Shown here piece by piece: positions 1-9,298 of a stretch of DNA of 12,526 nt. Position 1 is the first letter of the stretch. Each line of letters starts with the position of its first letter. Where the stretch lies: positions 1-12,526 of the forward strand of contig JAUXGM010000060.1 of the NCBI GenBank assembly GCA_030622125.1. Reading direction: 5' to 3'. The DNA is from a bacterium. Its GTDB lineage: Bacteria > AUK180. The notes under the pieces were generated by a model, which was given only the letters and a program-made list of their open reading frames with translations, searched no databases and was not told the DNA's origin. The position numbers were made by a program, and so were the translations under genes.

Positions 1-172
1 CCATAGGTATTCCTTTTAAGCCTTCTTCATCATAAATTTCTCGCATATCTTCTGCTGCCATAGGAACAAATAGCCTACCTATTTCTACTGGTATATCAAC
101 CTTACCGCCTCTTGCCTTTGAATATTCTATTTCAGAATTAAGTGCTCTTTCATCCCAATTGATCTTATTCAT
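1..172 (-). CDS. Unrecognised protein, N-terminal part only (cut by window edge)
   Basis: The minus strand reads from an ATG at 172 to the window edge without a stop, giving about 57 residues that begin MNKINWDERALNSEIEY and continue with a mixed charged/hydrophobic sequence that includes VEIGRLFVPMAAEDMREIYD. An in-frame ATG at 190 would add MLKKKI. Neither start has a convincing Shine-Dalgarno, so the choice is open. A TTGATT-17-TATAAT promoter lies 32-60 nt upstream of the 190 start, which supports this being a real gene with its own transcript. I do not recognise the family. No signal peptide or membrane segment is visible in this part. It lies downstream of the AbiE pair in the same orientation, separated by a palindrome. 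Confidence 0.6.
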   Translation of the reverse strand, partial: MNKINWDERALNSEIEYSKARGGKVDIPVEIGRLFVPMAAEDMREIYDEEGLKGIPM

Positions 173-221
173 AATTTTTTTCTTCAACATTTTTTTTTCA
201 TTTAACTCGTATTTATATTTA

Positions 222-250
222 ATTATATAGCAAAGAATAAAAAAAATCAA
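222..250 (-). promoter_or_regulatory. Sigma-70-type promoter for the left-edge gene
   Basis: On the minus strand the -35 is TTGATT (250-245) and the -10 is TATAAT (227-222), separated by 17 bp. Transcription would start near 215, giving a leader of about 25-43 nt before the two possible starts. The -10 is a perfect consensus match and the -35 matches 4 of 6. Confidence 0.6.
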
Positions 251-288
251 ATGCGATTTTTCATAGATAGTAATTCAAATTTTTTGTC

Positions 289-320
289 TTGCGCATTTGC
301 GCAATTGCGCAAATGCGTAA
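289..320. repeat. REP-like palindrome, 26 bp perfect
   Basis: Positions 292-317 form a perfect inverted repeat centred between 304 and 305, built from the words GCATTTGCGCAA and TTGCGCAAATGC. With one G/T mismatch (291/318) the symmetry extends to 289-320. It sits in the gap between the end of abiEii and the promoter of the left-edge gene. It is much more GC-rich than its surroundings, as interspersed REP-type elements often are. No T-run follows on either strand, so it is not a canonical intrinsic terminator. Nearby, at 333-344, is TGAGATTGCCAC, which resembles one end of a widespread bacterial intergenic repeat; that similarity is from memory only. Confidence 0.75.
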
Positions 321-378
321 ATGGTTACAAAAATGAGATTGCCACAGATTTTTAGAAATAACTTCCTGCAAGTATCTT

Positions 379-1170
379 TCAAAGATATTTTATTAGATTT
401 TTTAATATTAATTGGTAACCTTCTTTAAAATTAAAATTTATTGTTGGATTTAAAATATTTTTCGTATCGTATATAAATTGTTTATCATTTAATTTTGTTT
501 CTAAGTTTTTAATATATTCTTTTTTAGAAATGTTTACTTTTTGATTTTTTATATAAAATTGAAATGATTTTATAATTTTTTGTGAATTACATTTATAATT
601 TTCTAATGAATACCATAAATCAAATAGATCTCTTCCCCTTTTTCTTTGATATAAAGCTCTCATTTTTGTACCCAATAGTTCATTTATTGAATACGTTTTA
701 ACCAATGTTCTCCCCTTGAACCAACGAGAATTCATTTTATATTCTATATTTTTTAAATCATAAATTGAAAAGTGTTCTCTTGTATTAATTTCTATTTTAA
801 ATTTTAAGGGAACAATAGGCGGAATTTCGGAAATAACTTTATAATAAAATGTAACCCTGCCTTTTGTTTGTTTATATTGTGGAATTCCTAAAATTGGCTC
901 ACAAACATTTCTTATTTCCGACATAATTTGCCCTATTGGTTTATTTTTTTTTTGAACTAAATCAATATCCTCAGAAAATCTTATGCTTTTATTATTAAAA
1001 TATATTTTATATAATGCGGTTCCACCTCTTAATAATAAAGAAGAAGAAATTTTTTCATTTGAAAATAATTCAACCAATAAGCGACTTAATATTAAATCAT
1101 GCTCAACTTGACTATCTAAAATCCAGGGGGCATAATTTCTCCATTCAGTAATATATGATCTTGGAATCAT
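379..1170 (-). CDS. abiEii: AbiEii-type nucleotidyltransferase toxin
   Basis: This 263-residue protein is the toxin half of a type IV (AbiE) toxin-antitoxin pair. The nucleotidyltransferase signature is complete: GGTAL at residues 49-53, then RFSEDIDL at 64-71 with the metal-binding acidic pair, KIEINTRE at about 124-131, and the C-terminal block around 165-187 ending RGRDLFDLWY, typical of the AbiEii/DUF1814 family. Family members bind nucleotides, and the related MenT enzymes modify tRNA acceptor ends; the exact target here is inferred. The ATG at 1170 overlaps the stop of the antitoxin gene by 4 nt and is preceded by the SD-like GAGGTGGAG, so translation is probably coupled. Length and motifs look intact. 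The gene is more AT-rich than the neighbouring ligA, which suggests horizontal acquisition. Confidence 0.9.
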   Translation of the reverse strand: MIPRSYITEWRNYAPWILDSQVEHDLILSRLLVELFSNEKISSSLLLRGGTALYKIYFNNKSIRFSEDIDLVQKKNKPIGQIMSEIRNVCEPILGIPQYKQTKGRVTFYYKVISEIPPIVPLKFKIEINTREHFSIYDLKNIEYKMNSRWFKGRTLVKTYSINELLGTKMRALYQRKRGRDLFDLWYSLENYKCNSQKIIKSFQFYIKNQKVNISKKEYIKNLETKLNDKQFIYDTKNILNPTINFNFKEGYQLILKNLIKYL

Positions 1171-1952
1171 ATGTTCTCCACCTCAATTTCATAATTTATA
1201 AGCACTTTCCATTGATTATCAATCTTGTCAAATTTTTTATTTTTATCTGGTACTAACAAAACGGGGTAGATTCTTTTTCCATTTAAAGCTTTTTTAAAAA
1301 TAATTGCTTTTTTTTCTTTATTCAAAAATTGAAATACATAACCTAATCGTTGTATATAAACAGTTCTCATTTGATTTTTTGCTAATTCTAATAATTTATT
1401 ATCATCTATTAAATCTTTTAGTTGCAATATTAAACTTACAGCTTGATTAATTCCACCTGATTGTTTTATATATTTTACCAAATCGAAACAGGTTAATTCA
1501 GGCGAAGAAACTTTAAGTATTCCTGTTTCACTTTTTTTACTTTCTAAATATTTTTCTTCCGGAAATTTCATTTTGGTAATAAAGTCAATTTGCAATTGCT
1601 TAACTTTAATTGGGCTCATTTGTTTATTTGTTATAACTTGAAAAATTTGTGGTTGTTGATGTGAAGCACCATAAACATTCGCTGCACTAATGAGCCCAAC
1701 ATAATATTGAAGTTTAAGATATTTCATCAAATCATCAATAAACCAAAATGGTGGTAAAATTCCTATCTTTTTATATTCAAGTGGTATGATTAAATAAAAT
1801 TTTTTTCTTAATTTTAAAATGCGCCCTTTTTTTTCATATCTTTGTAAAGTTTTTTTTAAAGCACTTTCTGAAATATTAAGTTGTTTCCTTACAAGTTCTT
1901 TTGAAAATGTATAGATTCCATTTGATTGAAGGTCTTCTAAAAATTTTTTCAT
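1167..1952 (-). CDS. abiEi: AbiEi-type antitoxin and transcriptional autoregulator
   Basis: This 261-residue protein is the cognate antitoxin. Residues 1-55 form a winged helix-turn-helix (TFSKELVRKQLNISESALKKT, then a basic wing GRILKLRKKFYL). The C-terminal part carries family-typical segments: YYVGLISAANVYGASHQQPQ at about 83-102 and SSPELTCFDLVKYIKQSGG at about 149-167. In characterised AbiE systems AbiEi represses its own promoter through inverted repeats and counteracts AbiEii without stable protein-protein binding. Here a matching inverted repeat lies 14 nt before the start codon. No Shine-Dalgarno is visible before the ATG at 1952; the leader is A/T-rich and carries the operator hairpin. 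The gene overlaps abiEii by 4 nt. The family is clear; the precise AbiEi subfamily is not assigned. Confidence 0.88.
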   Translation of the reverse strand: MKKFLEDLQSNGIYTFSKELVRKQLNISESALKKTLQRYEKKGRILKLRKKFYLIIPLEYKKIGILPPFWFIDDLMKYLKLQYYVGLISAANVYGASHQQPQIFQVITNKQMSPIKVKQLQIDFITKMKFPEEKYLESKKSETGILKVSSPELTCFDLVKYIKQSGGINQAVSLILQLKDLIDDNKLLELAKNQMRTVYIQRLGYVFQFLNKEKKAIIFKKALNGKRIYPVLLVPDKNKKFDKIDNQWKVLINYEIEVENI

Positions 1953-1965
1953 AATGTTTTATATT

Positions 1966-1994
1966 AGTAAGTGGACATTTTATGTCTACTTACT
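1966..1994. promoter_or_regulatory. Inverted-repeat operator, probable AbiEi binding site
   Basis: The arms AGTAAGTGGACA (1966-1977) and TGTCTACTTACT (1983-1994) are inverted with a single G/T mismatch (1973/1987) around a 5-nt spacer. The site lies between the predicted start of transcription (~2001) and the abiEi start codon, a position where bound protein would block RNA polymerase. In the transcript the same sequence can fold into a 12-bp stem just before the start codon, so post-transcriptional control is an alternative. Binding by AbiEi is inferred from known AbiE autoregulation. Confidence 0.7.
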
Positions 1995-2007
1995 CATAAT
2001 TTTACTT

Positions 2008-4039
<2,032 letters not shown>

Positions 4040-4060
4040 TCAAAAATGGAAGTCGCAATT

Positions 4061-5839
4061 TTATTTTTTTTCTTTATTCTTTTTAATTTTTTTGCAAAAA
4101 TAGTTTCCGAAATCGTAAACCGATAGTCCAAATGTATAAACCGAGATCCCAGCTGTAACATCTCTACCTATTGCGAAATACCTTGCATTGTCTTTATCCC
4201 TTTGCTTTCCGTTTAGATCATAATCATCCTTATAATCACTGCTTACCTTGTTCATATATAAAGAAGAAGCAATAAAAGCTCCTGTCCATAGTAAGTTCTT
4301 TATTCCATCCTTTAAAAATTTCTTTTCGCCTCTCGGGGTTAATTTATTCCAATCTATCATTGTTTTTTCAAGAACAGGATGCCTTAGATCAACCTTCTGC
4401 TCCTTCATTATTTTTGGTCTTATATAAAATACAAGTTCAGTTGCATCATCGGTTTTTGTCTTCTGTGAAAAGAGATTCCCTATTATCGGGATATCTCCTA
4501 AAAATGGAACCTTATCCTTTGCATCCGATTCGGTTCTTTTGATAAGCCCTCCTATTACAATCATCTGCCCATCCTTTACACGAAGTGTGGTGCTTGCACT
4601 TTTCTGGCTTGTTGCAGCTTTTCCGGAACCGGATGTCTGAACAAAATCACTTACCTCAGGATTGAGTTCCAATATGATCTCATTATTTGCCGTTATCCAC
4701 GGAGTTATCTTTAAAATTACACCTGTTTTTATCTTTTGAAGTGAGGTGAGAGGGGTTTCTACATTCCCAGTTGTTACCTCGTAATATTCATCCTGACCAA
4801 TTGAAATCTCAGCGGGATAACCTGAAAGTGCCGATATATGCGGATTTGCAATTATCTTCGCCTTGTTCTCGTTTATTAAAAATCTTAAATTTGCCGTGAA
4901 CTTACCCATATCCCAGGATTCCTCGTCAAAGGTTGCGGAGAAAAATCCTCCTTGCTGTGATGAAGTAGAACCAGGCTGCATCTGCCCATCGGTAAATTGA
5001 TGGTATGAACCCGATACATTAAAATCCTGAATATTTTTATATCCTTTTTTATATTCAACTGTTATCACATCTATGGAAACGACAGGTGATTTGATATCAA
5101 TATCTGAAATGTATTCCTTGACCTTATTTATTTCTTTCTGTGAACCCATTATTACAATCCCATTTACCTCTTTTACTACCTTTACATTAACATTTGGGGA
5201 AAAGGTCTTGACTATATCCGGTATATCATCTGCTTTAAGGTATTTAAGGGAGAGCAATTCACTTGTTGATAATATTGGTGCGGAAGGTGATTGTGTAGAT
5301 GGATCGCCCACAAAATAGATGCCTTCCTTTGATTTCTTGATCGTGTATTTTGTGCCTCCGAGTATATAATTAAGTGCATCCTCAAAGGGAACTGCTGTTA
5401 AAGTTGCATCAATCGTTCCTATCAAATTCCCATAGACAACTATATCGATCTTTGATTGGTCTGCTACCTCTTTAAATACATCCTTGATATCGGCATTCTT
5501 TAAATCACAGGTAAGGGTTTTGCCGTCTGTTATTATTTGGAGGCGCCCACCCTGTCTTCTTGGAACGGAGATCAAATATACACTTCCTCTTTTTTTATAT
5601 ATATATCCATTGGGTTCAAGTATTGCCCGAAGTGCCTTTTCAAGTTCAAGATCCTTGATGTTTACATTTATATTACCCTTTACCGAGGCATCAGGGATGA
5701 TATTTACACCGCTCTGTTGAGATATTAGTCGTAATACATCCCTTATATCCGTCTCTTTTGCCGTAATAGAGATTGCTGATATACTTAATTTTAAGATCAT
5801 AAGTATTATCAAAGCAGATAGCAATTTTTTATTTCTCAT
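4061..5839 (-). CDS. pilQ: Type IV pilus secretin, PilQ-type
   Basis: This 592-residue protein would form the multimeric outer-membrane channel through which the pilus passes. A signal peptide (about 1-22, ending SISA) is followed by two STN/N0-like modules (about 23-92 and 100-178), an N1-type module (about 193-250, including VNGIVIMGSQKEINKVKEYI), and the secretin core (about 250-480) with the hallmark VPFLGDIPIIGNLFSQKT (444-461) and a closing strand ELVFYIRPKIM. After the core lies an unusual tail of about 100 residues with two hydrophobic stretches (512-528 and 562-580) and a basic end. No AMIN domain is obvious. A strong AAGGAG lies 7 nt before the ATG at 5839. The gene overlaps the upstream prepilin by 11 nt. 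A T2SS GspD is less likely because the PilN/O/P-like genes are directly upstream and no other gsp genes are present. Confidence 0.92.
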   Translation of the reverse strand: MRNKKLLSALIILMILKLSISAISITAKETDIRDVLRLISQQSGVNIIPDASVKGNINVNIKDLELEKALRAILEPNGYIYKKRGSVYLISVPRRQGGRLQIITDGKTLTCDLKNADIKDVFKEVADQSKIDIVVYGNLIGTIDATLTAVPFEDALNYILGGTKYTIKKSKEGIYFVGDPSTQSPSAPILSTSELLSLKYLKADDIPDIVKTFSPNVNVKVVKEVNGIVIMGSQKEINKVKEYISDIDIKSPVVSIDVITVEYKKGYKNIQDFNVSGSYHQFTDGQMQPGSTSSQQGGFFSATFDEESWDMGKFTANLRFLINENKAKIIANPHISALSGYPAEISIGQDEYYEVTTGNVETPLTSLQKIKTGVILKITPWITANNEIILELNPEVSDFVQTSGSGKAATSQKSASTTLRVKDGQMIVIGGLIKRTESDAKDKVPFLGDIPIIGNLFSQKTKTDDATELVFYIRPKIMKEQKVDLRHPVLEKTMIDWNKLTPRGEKKFLKDGIKNLLWTGAFIASSLYMNKVSSDYKDDYDLNGKQRDKDNARYFAIGRDVTAGISVYTFGLSVYDFGNYFCKKIKKNKEKK

Positions 5840-6221
5840 AAAGAACTCCTTTTCTTAATATATTTATTTTAAGGTTTATTTTTTTAAAGTCAAGAAGAAG
5901 CTTGAAATAATTCTTTTTTTTCTCTAAGATTGTCATTTTTATCCCCGTCAGATATAATTTACCTTCTTTGAAAATTTTGTTCCCCTTAAAAAGATAACTT
6001 TTTGTATTATATAAAACAAGAATGTTTTCTCCATTTTTAATTATCTTACCTTCATTTAACATTTTTAGTAGATTTGTTATTTGTAAATCTTCTTCGGCTT
6101 TTATTTTCAGTCTATCCGTTGTTTTTGTAAATGATACCTTCACCGTATAAAATATTGAAAAAATAATGGCAAGAAGTGAAATTGCAATAAGTATCTCAAT
6201 TAGTGTAAAGCCCTTTTTCAA
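5829..6221 (-). CDS. Minor prepilin (TTG start)
   Basis: This 130-residue protein starts MKKG followed by FTLIEILIAISLLAI, a textbook class III prepilin signal. Cleavage would fall after G4, F is methylated and the conserved Glu is at +5. The remaining ~100 residues are lysine-rich and predicted to form a small pilin head; no cysteine pair is present. The start codon is TTG at 6221, chosen because it places the four-residue leader correctly and follows GAGGT by 6 nt; no ATG is available in the right place. It overlaps the next prepilin by 26 nt and the secretin by 11 nt, which suggests translational coupling. Its position and size suit a PilW/GspJ- or FimT-like minor pilin; the subtype is uncertain. 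Confidence 0.88.
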   Translation of the reverse strand: MKKGFTLIEILIAISLLAIIFSIFYTVKVSFTKTTDRLKIKAEEDLQITNLLKMLNEGKIIKNGENILVLYNTKSYLFKGNKIFKEGKLYLTGIKMTILEKKKNYFKLLLDFKKINLKINILRKGVLYEK

Positions 6222-6555
6222 AAAAATACCTCTTTATCTTATATCTTATTTTTAGCTTTTCAATCTCTCCCCTTATTTCGGTTGATATAAATCCTCTTTC
6301 AACTATTCTTGTTTCAACATCAAATCTTACTTGATATTTACCATATTTTTCATCTCCAAAATTTTTATAAAAATCCCTTTTTATCTTTATTTCTTCCATT
6401 TTGTTGGCAACCGATTGGACAAGCATAATCTTATATCGTTCCCTTTTCACCTTGTATTTTTCAGTGGTCATATACTTGAAAAAAGCCACCAATACTATCT
6501 CAATTACAAATAGTGCAATAAGAAGTTCAAGTAATACAAATCCCTTACATTTCAT
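6196..6555 (-). CDS. Minor prepilin, PilV/GspI-like
   Basis: This 119-residue protein begins MKCKG followed by FVLLELLIALFVIEIVLVAF, a prepilin peptidase site with cleavage after G5, F at +1 and Glu at +5. The hydrophobic alpha-1 helix runs to about residue 28, followed by a basic, charged stretch and a short C-terminal region. The LLELLIAL core and the MEEIK segment after the helix recall PilV/GspI minor pilins, but the assignment rests on these alone. An AAGGA lies about 8 nt before the ATG at 6555. The gene overlaps the upstream PilX-like gene by 11 nt and the downstream prepilin by 26 nt. It would be inserted in the inner membrane and incorporated at the pilus tip or initiation complex. 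Confidence 0.85.
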   Translation of the reverse strand: MKCKGFVLLELLIALFVIEIVLVAFFKYMTTEKYKVKRERYKIMLVQSVANKMEEIKIKRDFYKNFGDEKYGKYQVRFDVETRIVERGFISTEIRGEIEKLKIRYKIKRYFFEKGLYTN

Positions 6556-7765
6556 CTATTTTTCCTTCTATTCCAAAAAGAAATTTTTCCGCTATTTCAT
6601 CCTCTCTTTTCAGCTTTAGATCCGATATTGTATGTTCCTCCTTGCCGCTTGTAAAATCATAAGAATAGACAGAACCCTTAATTTTTCCTTCTAATTCCGA
6701 GACACCGTAATTTATAACACTGCCTTCATAAATTACATCCTTACCTTTTTTAAAAAGTAGTTTTTTCCTCTCGGTAAAGTATTTTTTTTCTTCCGGCAGT
6801 ATCAATATATTACCGTTAAAAAATGCTCTATCATAAAAATAAAGAGCTGCTTTCTCAATCTCTCTATCTTTTATACGTCCGATCAATAAGATATTTGTTC
6901 TATTTAAGATTGCTTCTTTCTCCTCTATGATTTTTTTGAATGCTACGATCTCACAATCTTCAATCTTGCTTTTATCTCCAATATATATCACAGGTGCTAT
7001 AATGGTTGAATTTTCTATTACACAATTCTTCTTGATTATTATAGAGCCTTCCGATACGATATAACTATCCTTAACAATAGTATTTTCACCGAATACCACC
7101 TGTTTTTTATAAAAATCATACTTTTTATTTAAGATTATTTTTTCTTCTTTTGAGTCATAAGTTTTCATTGAAAGAAAACTTGTAAAATCATCATTTTCTT
7201 TTATATCATTGTAAAATTCTATTATCCGCTTGATATAAATCCCATCTATTTCAGGTAATCTATCGGAAGGGCTTCTGTTAATCAGGTCAATACCGGAATC
7301 ATAATCTACATAACAATCTCTTTGTGTTGAAAGCCCACCTTCTATTTCCGTTTTGCCCCTTATATTTAACGGTTTCGTTTTATTTCCATAATAGATACCG
7401 TATTCAAATGGAAATTTCGTAAAGAATTTCTTTTTTATCGAACGATTTTTATACACGGTAGTTAGACCGATCATTCCACCTATTTGAGTTATTTCGGAAT
7501 GGAATAAATCATCACTCGTATATTTTAAACTACTTTTTATCTCTATCCCTTTTTTGTATATATTCAAAAGAAGCTCTTCCTTTTGTGATTCTATCTTGCT
7601 TTTGACTTTATAAAATCTAAGATTTTTGTCCGTTAATCTTTGTTTGGAAGTAACAAAGCTATCTATTATTAAGATCAACGATGCAAGAAAAATAATAAAT
7701 AACATTAAAAATATGTATGCCGACCCTCTCTTTTTACCAGATAGAGATTCTTTTTTTGATTCCAT
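6545..7765 (-). CDS. PilX-like pilus assembly protein with beta-helix-like repeats
   Basis: The 406-residue product has a short basic N-terminus ending KKRGSAYIFL and one membrane helix (about 15-36), the layout of PilX/GspK-type proteins, whose N-terminus often reads RGSALxxxL. The canonical Glu at +5 is absent, so processing by prepilin peptidase is uncertain. Residues 38-75 are a charged helical stretch. From about 110 the protein is beta-rich. Residues 222-298 contain short hexapeptide-like turns (ENTIVKDSYIVSEGSIIIKK, ENSTIIAPVIYIGDKSKI), suggesting a left-handed or bactofilin-like beta-helix, and a second such stretch lies near 345-370. The start at 7765 overlaps the PilP-like gene by 32 nt. 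The role as a minor pilus or scaffold component is inferred from its place between pilP and the prepilins. Confidence 0.7.
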   Translation of the reverse strand: MESKKESLSGKKRGSAYIFLMLFIIFLASLILIIDSFVTSKQRLTDKNLRFYKVKSKIESQKEELLLNIYKKGIEIKSSLKYTSDDLFHSEITQIGGMIGLTTVYKNRSIKKKFFTKFPFEYGIYYGNKTKPLNIRGKTEIEGGLSTQRDCYVDYDSGIDLINRSPSDRLPEIDGIYIKRIIEFYNDIKENDDFTSFLSMKTYDSKEEKIILNKKYDFYKKQVVFGENTIVKDSYIVSEGSIIIKKNCVIENSTIIAPVIYIGDKSKIEDCEIVAFKKIIEEKEAILNRTNILLIGRIKDREIEKAALYFYDRAFFNGNILILPEEKKYFTERKKLLFKKGKDVIYEGSVINYGVSELEGKIKGSVYSYDFTSGKEEHTISDLKLKREDEIAEKFLFGIEGKIDEM

Positions 7766-8165
7766 TATAACTCACAATTATCTTATTTTTCTTTATCTCT
7801 TCAACCTTCCATTTTCCAAGTACATCTCCTTTTTTTATTATCAAAGAAATATTGGTTTTGTTATTTCTAACCATTGCCGAGAACCTGTCTCCCTCATTTG
7901 TTATGGCAATCAAGGTATATTCAAAAGGGGGAATTTCCGTTATCTTCTGATCTTTTATGAGCTTTTCGGGACAGTTGAACGGATCTATTTTAATCTTATA
8001 ATCATTTTTATTTAAACCATTATTTAGTTCCATTGCTTTCGGAAGGGCAAACACATTTTTTTTCATACTTTTTTTTAATGAGACATTTTTTATAACCGCA
8101 ACTCCCTCATAAATGAAAAAGATAAGGGTGAGAATAAATAACAGAAGATAGAATTTACTTTTCAT
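7734..8165 (-). CDS. PilP/GspC-like pilus alignment protein
   Basis: This 143-residue protein has an N-terminal membrane anchor (about 5-24), a linker containing a proline and a lone cysteine (NCPEKL), and a C-terminal beta-domain from about residue 80. That domain includes YTLIAITNEGDRFSAMV, the loop IIKKGDVLGKWKVEEIKKN and IIVSYNGIKKRISI. This matches the HR/PilP fold, in which the ligand is the N0 or similar domain of the secretin. Unlike classical PilP it has no lipobox; the N-terminal helix makes it more like GspC. It would connect PilN/PilO in the inner membrane with the secretin encoded downstream. It overlaps pilO by 11 nt and the PilX-like gene by 32 nt. Overall fold and context agree, but sequence similarity is modest. 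Confidence 0.72.
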   Translation of the reverse strand: MKSKFYLLLFILTLIFFIYEGVAVIKNVSLKKSMKKNVFALPKAMELNNGLNKNDYKIKIDPFNCPEKLIKDQKITEIPPFEYTLIAITNEGDRFSAMVRNNKTNISLIIKKGDVLGKWKVEEIKKNKIIVSYNGIKKRISIW

Positions 8166-8643
8166 CTTTTAAGTTCACCCTTATTTCCAAATTCATCTTC
8201 AATGAATTTTTATCTTTTTCTACATAGATATTTTTGAGTTTGAGCAATTTACCAGAACCGGTAAATGCCTTCAATACCCCGAATAATTTTTTATAATTCC
8301 CTTTAATTTTCAGGTTGATTATTCCTTCTTTTTTGACTTCCTTTTGATTCATCTCCAATGGTTTTATATTAAGTTTACTTAGTATTTCCGTAATATAAAT
8401 CAGTGCATCTACCGTTTTGGAAAATTTTAATGATCCCCTTAAAGTATTTGCATTATCATTATAAACATCTATCAGGTCTTTATATATCTTTAGATTACTA
8501 ATTTCTGTCAACATCAAGGTTTTTCCCCCCAACTCCTTATTTACTCTTGTTTTTAGTTCGTTTAAATAGCCAATTCCTTTAAAGATAATGATTGTTAGAA
8601 TCAGATTAACGATAATGAAAATATACAGCTTCTTATTTCTCAT
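8155..8643 (-). CDS. pilO: PilO-like inner-membrane pilus assembly protein
   Basis: The 162-residue product has a very short cytoplasmic tail (MRNKK), one membrane helix (about 6-23), a helical periplasmic region (25-65) and a ferredoxin-like C-terminal domain. That domain shows the family pattern ALIYITEILSKLNIKP (79-94), then INLKIKGNYKKLFGVLKAFTG (109-129) and a final strand MNLEIRVNL. PilO pairs with PilN through this domain and holds the alignment complex in the periplasm. The 11-nt overlap with pilN and the position directly after it are diagnostic of pilNO pairs. The gene is slightly shorter than typical PilO. Confidence 0.8.
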   Translation of the reverse strand: MRNKKLYIFIIVNLILTIIIFKGIGYLNELKTRVNKELGGKTLMLTEISNLKIYKDLIDVYNDNANTLRGSLKFSKTVDALIYITEILSKLNIKPLEMNQKEVKKEGIINLKIKGNYKKLFGVLKAFTGSGKLLKLKNIYVEKDKNSLKMNLEIRVNLKDEK

Positions 8644-9181
8644 CTTTCTCTACCTGCACCAATTTCAATGAAAAATCTATAATTTTTTCTCCTCGTTTCA
8701 TATTTTCAAGCTCTACCAATTTAAACGCATCCGTATTTTTGACTTTCACAAGATAGTTCGTAACATCTTTCATTTTCTCGGCAATGCCGGTAATATCATA
8801 GATATAATTATTTCTGAAATATTCAAGATGTATTGAGCTAAAATAGACCTTTCCATCTGTTAAATCCGATAATCTACATAAATTTTCCGAAAAATCCCTT
8901 GTTGCTCTGTTTCTCTTTTTTAGATCTATTATTTCCTTTTCCATTTTTTTCTTTTCATTTTTAAGGGTTATAACCTCATTGTATTTACTCTTTAATGAAT
9001 CGGTCTCTTTTGATATACTTTTTAGATCATTAGAATATTTTACCACAAAAAAGGAAAGGATAATTAAAAGAATAATCTGAAAGATCAGTATCTTCATTAA
9101 ATACGATGTGAAAAAAACCGATATCCCATTATTTATATTGCTCTTAATCTGGTTTTTTGACAAAAAATTCATCTGAAACAT
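8633..9181 (-). CDS. pilN: PilN-like inner-membrane pilus assembly protein
   Basis: The 182-residue protein has a cytoplasmic N-terminus (1-28), one membrane helix (about 29-48), a coiled coil rich in Lys/Glu (50-92) and a C-terminal ferredoxin-like domain (about 105-178, including VYFSSIHLEYFRNNYIYDIT). PilN heterodimerises with PilO, and its N-terminal tail binds PilM through an INLLP-like motif. MNFLSKN at residues 4-10 is a plausible variant of that motif and suggests the second ATG (9172) as the true start; AGGAAAG lies 9 nt before it. The first ATG (9181) has AAAGGAT about 9 nt upstream, so both are possible. This is the first gene of the operon; no pilM precedes it. A promoter lies 22-50 nt upstream. 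Confidence 0.8.
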   Translation of the reverse strand: MFQMNFLSKNQIKSNINNGISVFFTSYLMKILIFQIILLIILSFFVVKYSNDLKSISKETDSLKSKYNEVITLKNEKKKMEKEIIDLKKRNRATRDFSENLCRLSDLTDGKVYFSSIHLEYFRNNYIYDITGIAEKMKDVTNYLVKVKNTDAFKLVELENMKRGEKIIDFSLKLVQVEKDEK

Positions 9182-9202
9182 CTTTCCTTATCCTTTTTCT
9201 TT

Positions 9203-9231
9203 ATTATATAATAATTTTACCAATAATTCAA
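9203..9231 (-). promoter_or_regulatory. Promoter of the pil-lig operon
   Basis: On the minus strand the -35 is TTGAAT (9231-9226) and the -10 is TATAAT (9208-9203), separated by 17 bp. Transcription would begin near 9196 and leave a very short leader before pilN. This places the operon start at pilN and argues against co-transcription with an unseen upstream pilM. Confidence 0.65.
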
Positions 9232-9246
9232 ACTTATTTTAAAGAT

Positions 9247-9275
9247 TTGACTTTTGTTTCAATTTAGTTTATAAT
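9247..9275 (+). promoter_or_regulatory. Promoter of the TIGR04255-X-PIN operon
   Basis: The -35 TTGACT (9247-9252) and -10 TATAAT (9270-9275) are 17 bp apart and match consensus at 11 of 12 positions. The expected transcript starts near 9282, leaving about 17 nt with AAGGA (9289-9293) before the ATG at 9299. It stands back to back with the pil-lig promoter; the two -35 boxes are only 15 bp apart, so the promoters may interfere or share a regulator. Confidence 0.75.
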
Positions 9276-9298
9276 CAAATATAATAAGAAGGATAGAT

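Noticed and set aside
289-320. Bidirectional intrinsic terminator between abiEii and the left-edge gene
   Set aside because: The palindrome is strong, but neither strand has the T-run after the stem that intrinsic termination needs.
373-387. Small palindrome TATCTTT/AAAGATA at the abiEii stop codon
   Set aside because: The loop would be a single nucleotide and the stem is all A/T except one pair, so chance in AT-rich DNA is the better explanation.
4061-9181. Type II secretion system rather than type IV pilus
   Set aside because: PilN/PilO-like proteins and prepilins could fit both, but no gspE, gspF or GspG-type major pseudopilin is present and the order N-O-P...Q is the pilus order. The issue is not fully closed because the PilP-like protein is membrane-anchored as in GspC.
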